The notes beneath the pieces are model-generated. The model did not search any database. It had not been told where the DNA came from and saw only the letters and a program-made list of their open reading frames with translations. A program made the translations under genes and the position numbers. This document shows, piece after piece, positions 8,841-16,082 of a stretch of 64,000 nt of DNA. The stretch is from an uncultured Bacteroides sp. (GTDB taxonomy: Bacteria; Bacteroidota; Bacteroidia; Bacteroidales; Bacteroidaceae). Positions within the stretch are counted from its first letter, which is position 1. Every line of letters starts with the position of its first letter. Location of the stretch: positions 1 through 64,000 of the forward strand of contig CANSEY010000013.1 in assembly GCA_947646015.1 (NCBI GenBank), read 5' to 3'.

Positions 8841-9257
8841 CTATCGCGAGGATTTGCGATAAATGAGACGGACAATCCCGTTTTTGAAAGCAACTGTCCT
8901 GTAAAGTTTCCAACGATTGACCGGAAGTCGATGCAGGCAGTCCGTACCGTTGCCTGTTGTCAGAGGAAGAATGTAGATGATGATTTCGTCAATGAGGTGG
9001 TAGATGGAAAGCCCGTGTAGCAAGTCAAGGCTCTTTGGGTCGGATATTTCTGAGGTAAAGGTAAAGGAGTCCGGTTTCTCGTCCTTTTCACAAATCAAGT
9101 CCAGCATGGGATAGCCGGGAAACAGCGTGAAGGTACTCCTCTCGTGCCAGAACGGGAAACCTTGGCTGTCCGTCTTCACCCATTGCAACAACTCTTCATT
9201 CGGGTCGGGAAGATAACCGTCCAATGTCACTGCCGTTATGATTTGTATTCTTGCCAT
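8841..9257 (-). CDS. Dihydrofolate-reductase-like (RibD C-terminal type) protein
   Basis: The chosen start is the ATG at 9257 (MARIQIITAVTLDGYL), giving 138 residues. The opening strand with TLDGYLPDP is the signature of the DHFR/RibD_C fold, and HLIDEIIIYILPLTTGNG with a Gly-rich turn matches the later part of it. The protein is shorter than the ~170-180 residues of true RibD-type reductases. An NADPH-dependent reductase role is expected from the fold; the substrate is unknown. It sits alone behind a structured leader with an intrinsic terminator, so expression is probably conditional. Confidence 0.75.
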   Translation of the reverse strand: MARIQIITAVTLDGYLPDPNEELLQWVKTDSQGFPFWHERSTFTLFPGYPMLDLICEKDEKPDSFTFTSEISDPKSLDLLHGLSIYHLIDEIIIYILPLTTGNGTDCLHRLPVNRWKLYRTVAFKNGIVRLIYRKSSR

Positions 9258-9269
9258 ACCTGTCCGTCT

Positions 9270-9294
9270 AAAAAAAGAAGCGTGGTAGCCACGC
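9270..9294 (-). terminator. Leader terminator upstream of the DHFR-like gene
   Basis: Perfect 6-bp arms GCGTGG and CCACGC flank a TAG/CTA loop (9280-9294). On the minus strand they are followed by TTCTTTTTTT (9270-9279). It lies 12 bases before the DHFR-like start, so it can only act as an attenuator or as the end of a separate small RNA. Confidence 0.75.
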
Positions 9295-9417
9295 ACTCAG
9301 ACAGAGGCTCTGGTAAAGCCTAAAGGAGAACACGCAACACCACGCTATGACAGAGCATAGCATAAGCATTACGCAATCATTCTCCTTTAACGTCAATTTA
9401 CCAGATTTCTGTCCGAG
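9280..9417 (-). ncRNA. Structured leader or small RNA
   Basis: The two ends pair in consecutive blocks: CTCGGACAGA with TCTGTCTGAG, CTGGTAAA with TTTACCAG, and AAAGGAGAA with TTCTCCTTT. They enclose an inner hairpin GCTATG/CATAGC. The RNA ends at the intrinsic terminator at 9270-9294. It resembles a riboswitch or antitermination leader for the DHFR-like gene; an independent regulatory RNA is equally possible. I do not recognise a named RNA family. Confidence 0.6.
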
Positions 9418-9519
9418 AAGCTTGCGCTCTTATGTTATATAATCAGCAGAGGGGTTTTCCCTCCACCGGTTTTCTTCTATGTTTCAGACCGGCAAGGCTA
9501 TACCCTGCCAAATCTTTTG

Positions 9520-9527
9520 CAAATTTA
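9520..9527 (-). promoter_or_regulatory. Putative -7 element for the leader RNA
   Basis: On the minus strand this reads TAAATTTG, matching TAnnTTTG. A start about 7 bases downstream would place the leader RNA and the DHFR-like gene in one transcript. No clear -33 element is visible. Confidence 0.4.
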
Positions 9528-9608
9528 CAAAATTTCAGTCGGATTGAAAAATCATTTCAATATATTCTGTGTCAACACTGTTGCCGGAAATAGATAGAAT
9601 ATCGGGGA

Positions 9609-10922
9609 TTATCTTATCCCGTATTTCTTCATCTTCCGGTACAGTGTTGAAGAGTTTACATTCAACAATCGTGCGGTCTGTTCACGATGCCCGTTGCACG
9701 CTTGAAGGGCATTTGCAATGGCTTCCCTCTCGCTGTTTTCGTCTTTCAAAGGCAATATGTCCGGAGTTTTCTCCGTAATCCGAATATCAGTCTGACTGTC
9801 TGCGTTCAAGTCCGGCAACTCCAATACAGGGGTTTCCGTAAGCAACACCGCCCGTTTGATCCGGTTCTGCAATTCCCTGACATTGCCCGGCCAACGATAA
9901 GAACGAAGTCGGTATATGGCATCTTTTGAAAAGCCTTTTGTCTCTTTCTTAAGTTCTTTGGAAAACCGTTCACGGAAAAATTCCGCCAAAGGCAAAATGT
10001 CATCAGCACACTCGGCCAAAGATGGCATCCTGATTTCCATCTCTGCCAGACGGTGGTACAGGTCTTCCCGGAATCGTCCTTCCTTGATGGCCCGTTCCAG
10101 ATTTTCATTCGTTGCCGCCACAATCCGCACGTCTGCCATCCGCTCCCTGTCGCTGCCGATAGGGGTATAGGTATTCTCCTGCAACACTCTAAGGAGCATG
10201 GACTGTATGTCAATAGGCATCGTGCCGATTTCATCCAGGAAGAGCGTACCGCCTTTTGCCATGTCGAAATATCCGTTCTTTGCCGTATCCGCACCGGTGA
10301 AGGCGCCTTTCTCGTGTCCGAACAGGAGGGATGCCGCAAGTTCGCGTGGCAACGCTCCGCAATTGACCGCTACAAACTTGCCGTCACGTCCGCTGTTCGC
10401 GTGAATGCCCTGTGCCACGGACTCCTTGCCGGTACCGTTGGCACCGAGTATCAGCACCGACATATCCGACGGGGCTACTATCCTCGCGTATCTCTCCACC
10501 TCAAGTATTTTAGGGCAGGTACGTCTGAACAGGTCTTTCGGTTTCGTGCGGACAGTCGCGAGCGGACGGAATATCTCTTCCGCCAGTTCAAGCAGGTGTT
10601 CCCGGTGTACCGGCTTGGGCAGATAGTCTTTTGCCCCCAACTTGATGGCGCGTACCGCATCCGGTATAGACCCGTATTCCGTTGTCACTATGAATGGAAT
10701 GTCTTTCTTCTCTTTTGTGAGCCACTCTAAAAGCGATATTCCGTCACCTTCAGGCAAGCGCACATCGGACAATATGAAGTCGAACCGATGCTTGCGTATC
10801 AATGCACGTGCGGCCGGTTCACGCATGGCGGTCATTACATCGTACCCCGCCTGTTCAAGCCAGTCTTTCTGGCGTTGTGACAAACTTATATTGTCTTCAA
10901 CTATCAGTACCTTCTGTTTCAT
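9609..10922 (-). CDS. rteB: RteB-type sigma-54 response regulator
   Basis: The protein has 437 residues. The receiver domain (1-120) shows VEDN at the acidic pocket and ILSDVRLPEGDG around the phospho-acceptor Asp. A sigma-54-dependent AAA+ domain (about 150-380) has Walker A LGANGTGKES and GAFTGADT, the loop that contacts sigma-54. A Fis-type HTH ends it (NVNSSTLYRKMKKYGI). In CTnDOT, RteB is activated by RteA and switches on excision and transfer regulators. The start overlaps the rteA 3' end by 26 bases, so the pair is translationally coupled. The symbol is given by architecture and similarity recalled from CTnDOT. Confidence 0.88.
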   Translation of the reverse strand: MKQKVLIVEDNISLSQRQKDWLEQAGYDVMTAMREPAARALIRKHRFDFILSDVRLPEGDGISLLEWLTKEKKDIPFIVTTEYGSIPDAVRAIKLGAKDYLPKPVHREHLLELAEEIFRPLATVRTKPKDLFRRTCPKILEVERYARIVAPSDMSVLILGANGTGKESVAQGIHANSGRDGKFVAVNCGALPRELAASLLFGHEKGAFTGADTAKNGYFDMAKGGTLFLDEIGTMPIDIQSMLLRVLQENTYTPIGSDRERMADVRIVAATNENLERAIKEGRFREDLYHRLAEMEIRMPSLAECADDILPLAEFFRERFSKELKKETKGFSKDAIYRLRSYRWPGNVRELQNRIKRAVLLTETPVLELPDLNADSQTDIRITEKTPDILPLKDENSEREAIANALQACNGHREQTARLLNVNSSTLYRKMKKYGIR

Positions 10923-13233
10923 CGCTCATTTTCTTTATTTCCTTTTCAGCTTCTGTTATAAGTCCGGAGATGTGTCCTATCAGCAGCTTCACCTGTTCAT
11001 TGACGGTATTCATATCGCATGCAGAATCGTTTAACGTGGTGCGGAGTTTTACCAGTGGAGCATCGGCCCGTAACAACTCCAACGAGGGCTTTATCTCGTG
11101 GGCTATGTCATGGAGCTTTTCAATGTCCCCTGTCTTTATTGCCGATTGCAAGTCTGCCATATTTTGTTCGGACTGGATAATGAAAGTTCTTAGCAGTTCT
11201 CTTTTATCAAGCACATCTGCCGTGAACGTGGCAAAATCCGGTGTATGTGACTCTTCCACATCGCGTGACACCACAGAAGAGACCATATCCAACAGTTCTC
11301 TCATGGAAAACGGCTTGTGGATGGAGTCCGTGAATCCGCCCTTTATGAATGCCTCTTTTTCTCCTTCTCCTCGTGCAGTCATGGCTACTATCGGAATTGT
11401 GTGTGAATTTCCGATGCTGAATTTGCGAAGCAATGCCAGAATTTCAAAACCGTTGGTTTCCGGCATCTGTATGTCGCTTAGCAGCAAGTCGTAATCCTGC
11501 CTGCGCATCTCATTGACCAGTTCTTTGGCATTGGAACAGGTGGTACACGATACTCCGTTGCGTTCAAGCATTTCCTTGGCTATTTCCAGTTGTAATGTGT
11601 CATTGTCTATAACAAGTACGCGCTGTGGCAATGGCAGACGGTCTTGCGGAACTGCCGACGCTTCACTATTGATTTTCTCATTGGAAACCGCTAACGGCAG
11701 GGATACACGAAATGTGCTGCCATGCCCGATTTTACTTTCCACATCAATGCTGCCTCCTAAAAGTTTGACCAATCCTTTTGTGATGGGCAAGCCCAACCCG
11801 AAACCTTCGGCATTCGCCTCAGACGACAGGCGTTCAAACGGACGGAAGATACGCGAAACGGTGTCTTGATCCATACCGATTCCCGTATCCTTTATTTCTA
11901 TATAAAGCATTCCATTTTCATATCGGACATTGAACTGTATCATACCGGCGTTTGTAAACTTCACAGCATTCGTCAGTAGATTGTCTATAATTTGAGAGAT
12001 ACGATCCATGTCACCGCACAGTACGACATCCGTATTTTGGGAATCATGGTGGAATATGATTCCCTTATTATTGGCAATATGTGAAAATCCGGTCACAATA
12101 CGTTCCAACAGATCATTAAGGTTGAACGGTACATTGTTGCAGGTTTCCTTGGACTCGTTCAGGCGGTACACGTCCAGCAGATTGTTCAGCAGGTGCAGGA
12201 TATGTTTGCACTCCGTTTCGATATTTTCCAAATGGTGATTCCTGCGTTTCCTGTCCCGGGTATCTTTTGCCAGTTCGACATATCCGTAAATGATGTTCAG
12301 GGGGCCGCGTATGTCATGCGAGATAGTAAGTATGACGTTTTTACGCGTTTCCAGCAGTTCATTATTCCGGTCAATGACACCCTCCATCTTTTTCCTGAGC
12401 AGCGAATCCCGTTTCAGATGTTTCTGGATAATCAGGTACGAGAACACCAGCAGGAGGATGGCGGCGATGATCAGCCCGGTGATGATGGAGGTGGAGCGTT
12501 GGTGCGCTTGGGCTATCTGCTCTTCCCTGTCCCGGAAGGCGGCTTGTGCATGGTCGCTGATGTTACCGAGCAGGGCGAACAGTTTGCGGTTCAGTTCCCT
12601 GTTGCGGATGCGCAGGCTGTCGGTGTAATTCTCCATGTTGCGTATCCGCTCCGCTTGCAGGGCGATAAGCTGTTCGTTCAGCGAGCGGAGCTTGTCGGAC
12701 GAGGCGGGCACTTGCACCGTTTCCTTGCCGCCGAACCATCCGGCTATGCCTTTCTTCTTCTGCACGACGGTACGGGTCTGTGTCGCTTGCCTTGCAGCTT
12801 CTGGCAGATGGTTCACCAGCAGGCTGTCGGCTTTGTCCTGCCGGTGGAACACCTGCATGATTTGGTGCAGGTGTGTCTCCTTGTCCGCCAACAACTGTTG
12901 CAGGGTATCTATCTGCGACAGACCGAATATGTAGCTATGGTTCGTTTGCAGCATTTGCAGCAGGCTGTCCACCCTCAGCCGTCTCGTTTGGTAGGCATGG
13001 TAGTCCTCATCCTCCCAAGCGATGACGCTCTCGCCCAATGAGGCGAGTACCGTGATGTTGCGGTGTATCTCGGATATGTCACGGCGTGCCTGTCTGATTT
13101 CGTAGGTGTCGGCCTCGATTTTCCGAAGGCGTGCGTGTTCATGGAAAAGAATAGCGGCCATGCTGATGATGACCGCCATTAACATCATATAGCCGAAGAG
13201 GATTTTAGCTTGCAGGGGTATGTTTCTGTTCAT
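10897..13233 (-). CDS. rteA: RteA-type hybrid sensor histidine kinase
   Basis: The likely start is the ATG at 13233 (MNRNIPLQAK); the frame is open to 13257. Order of parts: TM helix (~10-30), periplasmic helical sensor (~30-235), TM helix (TGLIIAAILLLVFSYLII), HisKA with TISHDIRGPLNII, HATPase with NLLTNAVKFTN and GFGLGLPITKG, receiver with LLLSDIQMPETNG, and a C-terminal HPt-like domain (HDIAHEIKPSLELL). It should phosphorylate the RteB-type partner. In CTnDOT this system responds indirectly to tetracycline; no tetQ is seen here, so the signal is unknown. It follows the MutS-like gene with a 17-base gap (the 13257 start would overlap it). Confidence 0.88.
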   Translation of the reverse strand: MNRNIPLQAKILFGYMMLMAVIISMAAILFHEHARLRKIEADTYEIRQARRDISEIHRNITVLASLGESVIAWEDEDYHAYQTRRLRVDSLLQMLQTNHSYIFGLSQIDTLQQLLADKETHLHQIMQVFHRQDKADSLLVNHLPEAARQATQTRTVVQKKKGIAGWFGGKETVQVPASSDKLRSLNEQLIALQAERIRNMENYTDSLRIRNRELNRKLFALLGNISDHAQAAFRDREEQIAQAHQRSTSIITGLIIAAILLLVFSYLIIQKHLKRDSLLRKKMEGVIDRNNELLETRKNVILTISHDIRGPLNIIYGYVELAKDTRDRKRRNHHLENIETECKHILHLLNNLLDVYRLNESKETCNNVPFNLNDLLERIVTGFSHIANNKGIIFHHDSQNTDVVLCGDMDRISQIIDNLLTNAVKFTNAGMIQFNVRYENGMLYIEIKDTGIGMDQDTVSRIFRPFERLSSEANAEGFGLGLPITKGLVKLLGGSIDVESKIGHGSTFRVSLPLAVSNEKINSEASAVPQDRLPLPQRVLVIDNDTLQLEIAKEMLERNGVSCTTCSNAKELVNEMRRQDYDLLLSDIQMPETNGFEILALLRKFSIGNSHTIPIVAMTARGEGEKEAFIKGGFTDSIHKPFSMRELLDMVSSVVSRDVEESHTPDFATFTADVLDKRELLRTFIIQSEQNMADLQSAIKTGDIEKLHDIAHEIKPSLELLRADAPLVKLRTTLNDSACDMNTVNEQVKLLIGHISGLITEAEKEIKKMSDETEGTDS

Positions 13234-13249
13234 ATATAACAAGGTCATA

Positions 13250-13726
13250 TTAAACATCTGTATCGTAAATCCTCTTTTGCAGCAGGTCTATAAAGTTCAT
13301 GGCATCCATAGGGGTGGAGCGAGAGAGGTCGAACGAGAGTATCATAGCCTGCAGGCTGTTGTCATACGAACTTTTGCTGCCCTTGCGGTCTTGCCCGCCC
13401 TCCGTTTTTTCGGGGATGGAGACCAACGCCTCCGCTTCGCTGCCGTCTATGCCGGAAAAGACGAAAGAACCGTCGTCCTGCCGGTCGATTTTCCCTCCGG
13501 CGGCTATTATCTGTTCCATCACTTTCCCTACATGGCTTTCCGGGAATCCTGTGGTCAGCACAAAATTTCCGCCTTTACGCTGCCGGTGCATGACACGGTA
13601 GCCTGTGGCGCGTGCCAAGGCGAAAGCCCCGCAACCGTAGGCGGAGAAAAACTTGCCCGACCGGGTCACGAGGAAACGGCTGTCGCCGAGTTCCTGCTGT
13701 TGTTGTATCAATTCGCGTTCTGTCAT
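13250..13726 (-). CDS. MutS-domain-I-like DGR accessory protein (MSL)
   Basis: A 158-residue protein whose first ~90 residues resemble MutS domain I: DSRFLVTRSGKFFSAYGCGA, then ALARATGY, then FVLTTGFPESHVGKVMEQI. The remaining part is polar and lacks MutS ATPase features. MutS-like (MSL) proteins are known accessory genes of some diversity-generating retroelements. The ATG overlaps the stop of the RT remnant (ATGA), so it was translated with the RT. It is intact although the RT is broken. Its role in DGRs is not established; mismatch handling during retrohoming is a guess. Confidence 0.75.
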   Translation of the reverse strand: MTERELIQQQQELGDSRFLVTRSGKFFSAYGCGAFALARATGYRVMHRQRKGGNFVLTTGFPESHVGKVMEQIIAAGGKIDRQDDGSFVFSGIDGSEAEALVSIPEKTEGGQDRKGSKSSYDNSLQAMILSFDLSRSTPMDAMNFIDLLQKRIYDTDV

Positions 13727-14232
13727 ACAGTCCTCCTCAGTTCTTTGATTTCATTACAAATCTCCTCTTTTTTGCATTCAATCTGTCTGTACCGTTTTTT
13801 CAACACGACTTTCTCCAAGTGTCCGGCAAAATAGATGACCTGCCACCATTCCTTACCGATACGGCTCATGACCTTGCACCGCAGGTTGTAGGAGGAAAAA
13901 TGCCGCATCATTCCCAAATAGGAGTTTATCGTACTGACAAACTCCTCCCCGTGGGTTTTCACGTAATCGGGCGAGCCTGCCGCCAAGCGGTTCAGGCGGT
14001 CGATGGCATCGTAGCAGAAGCCGACTGTGCGGTTGCTCAGGTATTTCCGCCCCGGAAGTATCATCCCTCCGATAAACAGGACACCTTTCGTGTAATGTTG
14101 CAGATAGATCTTGCGCGGGTGCAGCGACAGCCCGTGTTCGGAGAGCCAGCCGGCAATTTTCGCTTTCACCTCTATGTTGTTCAACAACCGGTAAGTGTCG
14201 CGGTATAGGGGTAATTCTTCGGATAATGCCAT
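13723..14232 (-). pseudogene. Fused avd / DGR reverse-transcriptase remnant
   Basis: From the ATG at 14232 the product has 169 residues. The first ~18 (MALSEELPLYRDTYRLLNN) resemble the start of Avd-type four-helix-bundle proteins. From about residue 20 the sequence changes to a reverse-transcriptase thumb region: WLSEHGLSLHPRKIYLQHY, GGMILPGRKYLSNRTVG, INSYLGMMRHFSSYNLR and VVLKKRYR. The finger and palm half with the YxDD motif is absent. The simplest reading is an in-frame deletion joining avd codon ~19 to the RT 3' half, removing most of avd, the template repeat and the catalytic core. A TTG at 14307 would extend the frame into the hairpin region and is unlikely as a start. Confidence 0.75.
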
Positions 14233-14258
14233 AACTCGATTTTTCAAAAATTTTTCCG

Positions 14259-14305
14259 ACCCGCTTCGCGGGTATTCAGCCTTTATCAACGAGCGGCTAC
14301 GCCGC
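14259..14305 (-). other. Paired hairpins downstream of variable region 1
   Basis: Two short perfect hairpins lie just past the adhesin stop codon: ACCCGC/GCGGGT with a 3-base loop at 14259-14273, and GCGGC/GCCGC with a 3-base loop at 14293-14305. DGR target genes usually carry a GC-rich initiation sequence and a hairpin or cruciform after the variable repeat that guides retrohoming; these fit that position. Confidence 0.6.
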
Positions 14306-14337
14306 AAATAGATAAATAGATTGAATAGGTAAATAGG

Positions 14338-15909
14338 TCAGAAAGCCAAGACCGGACGCACGAAACTACTTCTGCTGTACTTATAGCTGCGGAACACGTC
14401 GCCGTTGCGCACACTCACATAAAGAGCGCGGCGCGCCGGATAGTCGTAGAACTCCGAGGAGGACCAGTACCAGTCAGACTTTAAGCCTGATACCACTGTC
14501 TTGCCTTCAAACAAAGAAGCGCGGTTTTGATAAACATTCCACATCTGGCCGATGGAGGGCAAAAACCAGCCGGTGCTATTGGCAGGGGACGGGACTTTGT
14601 GCGCATAATCCACAACGGCATAGTAGGTGGCAGGATAACCGGAATCTTCGGTGGCATTCAACTTGTCCTTGCCGCCGGCAGCGGTGATGATTTTCTGTGT
14701 CCAGGCGTAGCCGCTCCAGTCGATGTCAGGTGTAGAGTAATTGTTCTGTTTGTTTCCGCTTCCATCCGTGGGGCAGCAACCCAACTCGGTTCCGTAAACG
14801 CCCCACTGACAATAACCGTTTGTGGCATCCTGCAAGGCAACGGCATAGCCGTGGCACTTCTGCTGACCGATACCGGTGGCGGAGTAATCGGAGGCATCGT
14901 TTTCGTGATGACCGGCATGGAACACGATGGCGATAACGCTTGCTTTCTGTTCTTCGGTCAAAGTTTCGTCTTTGCCTACAATATTGCCGTCGGCAAGGAG
15001 GTAGTCCCCTACTTGCAAATTGTGATCTTTGTCAATCGTCGGTGCTCCGTCCACCTTATAGGTCTTGTATGAGCTTACGCTGATATTGTTCGGGGTGATG
15101 AAAAACTCCTTCTTGCCGTCGGCATAGCTGCCGGTGAGGGTTACGGTATTGCCTTGTCCGGGACGGACGAAGTAGCGGTATGTGCCGTCCGTATTGCGGC
15201 AGGGCTTGGCCTCTCCACTGAAATCGGCTGTAGTAGCAATCACATAGTCGGGAATGGAGGTGTCGGTGAACTTATACACCGTCTTGGGCATTTCGACTAC
15301 GGCGAGTGCCATGCGGTGGGTCATGGAGAATGAGAGCGAGAGCTTGCCGTCGGCTTTGCTTCCCGAGCCCGTGGCGGTCATGAGGTCGGAGGCTGTGTAG
15401 CCTTGCGTGTAGTCGCTCTGATCAGCTTCCGGCTGCCAGTCATTGATAAGCGTGGCGAAGAAATCGCCATCGCTCGTGGTGTCGGTGGCATTTACCTTGC
15501 CCGCCATCTTCGCTGTCTCTTGATAGGGATAGTAGAGGAAATACTTCTCGCCCGCCATTCCGCCGGCAAGGGTTACGCCCGCTTCGGGTTGCCAGGTAAG
15601 ACTGCCGTTCGTGCCTGCTGTGGCGGTGAGTTTCACATTGTCATAGACTATCGCCCCATTGCGCACAAGGTAGAGTCCGCAGGCGTCACTGGCGGTAAAC
15701 TCGGTACGGTAACCGTCCTCGGTAGCACGGGTAGCGGCTTTCTGCGAGCCGTCAGCCGAAGTTGTCAGGGCATAGCCGCCGTCGGTGATGGTGATGGCGA
15801 GCGGTGCGGCATTGTCAGCACCGGGCAGGGGAAGCTCCTCCTGCGTGCAGCCGGTCAGCAGCAGTGCCGCCGCCCAAAGGGTATGTAGGATATTTCGTTT
15901 CATTGTCAC
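14338..15909 (-). CDS. Pilus-tip-type adhesin, DGR target 1
   Basis: The product has 523 residues (521 if the second ATG at 15903 is used). A lipoprotein signal ends at LLTGC. Residues ~40-330 resemble the fimbrillin-family beta-sandwich (ATRATEDGYRTEFTASDACG, HRMALAVVEMPKTVYK). The last ~200 residues form a DUF1566 / C-type-lectin-like domain: SGYAWTQKII, STGWFLPSIGQMWNVY, YWSSSE, FVRPVLAF. The final ~46 residues contain the DGR variable positions. It should be a surface pilus subunit, probably the tip binder. It is 173 bases after target 2 in the pilus operon. Confidence 0.88.
   Translation of the reverse strand: MTMKRNILHTLWAAALLLTGCTQEELPLPGADNAAPLAITITDGGYALTTSADGSQKAATRATEDGYRTEFTASDACGLYLVRNGAIVYDNVKLTATAGTNGSLTWQPEAGVTLAGGMAGEKYFLYYPYQETAKMAGKVNATDTTSDGDFFATLINDWQPEADQSDYTQGYTASDLMTATGSGSKADGKLSLSFSMTHRMALAVVEMPKTVYKFTDTSIPDYVIATTADFSGEAKPCRNTDGTYRYFVRPGQGNTVTLTGSYADGKKEFFITPNNISVSSYKTYKVDGAPTIDKDHNLQVGDYLLADGNIVGKDETLTEEQKASVIAIVFHAGHHENDASDYSATGIGQQKCHGYAVALQDATNGYCQWGVYGTELGCCPTDGSGNKQNNYSTPDIDWSGYAWTQKIITAAGGKDKLNATEDSGYPATYYAVVDYAHKVPSPANSTGWFLPSIGQMWNVYQNRASLFEGKTVVSGLKSDWYWSSSEFYDYPARRALYVSVRNGDVFRSYKYSRSSFVRPVLAF
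14368..14445 (-). other. DGR variable region 1 (VR1)
   Basis: Compared with VR2 at 16113-16190, 14 of the 26 codons differ, by 25 bases. Every differing codon ends in the same C or T in both copies, and only first and second positions vary. This is the footprint of adenine mutagenesis at AAC/AAT (and one TAT) template codons. In this copy the variable sites encode, from N to C, D,Y,R,R,Y,S,R,D,F,R,S,Y,Y,S. Confidence 0.88.
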
Positions 15910-16002
15910 ACTTTTTATTTTAACTTTACGTTACTTGTTTTTATCTTCCTTGCGGGGCAAAGACTGCAAGCGGCCGTTGCCACAATTCCGTTTGTAAATC
16001 CG

Positions 16003-16049
16003 ACCCGCTTCGCGGGTATTCAGCCTTTATCAACGAGCGGCTACGCCGC
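16003..16049 (-). other. Paired hairpins downstream of variable region 2
   Basis: ACCCGC/GCGGGT (16003-16017) and GCGGC/GCCGC (16037-16049), the same pair as after target 1. Only a 1-base indel and two substitutions separate the two intervals between hairpins and stop codon, so the whole unit has been copied or kept under selection. Confidence 0.6.
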
Positions 16050-16082
16050 ATAATAGATAAATAGGCTGAATAGGTAAATAGG

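Larger units (their letters stand above)
14255..14938 (-). repeat. Duplicated adhesin 3' block, copy 1
   Basis: This 684-base block matches 15999-16683 almost exactly, apart from the variable codons and a few bases after the stop (one indel). It covers the last 200 codons of the adhesin gene, the stop codon and two GC-rich hairpins downstream. Outside the block the two adhesin genes are unrelated in DNA sequence. Confidence 0.95.

Noticed and set aside
9609-13233. Tetracycline-resistance regulation cassette (tetQ-rteA-rteB)
   Set aside because: The two regulators are present, but no tetQ or other resistance gene is seen. The upstream genes are the DGR remnant and pilus operon instead.
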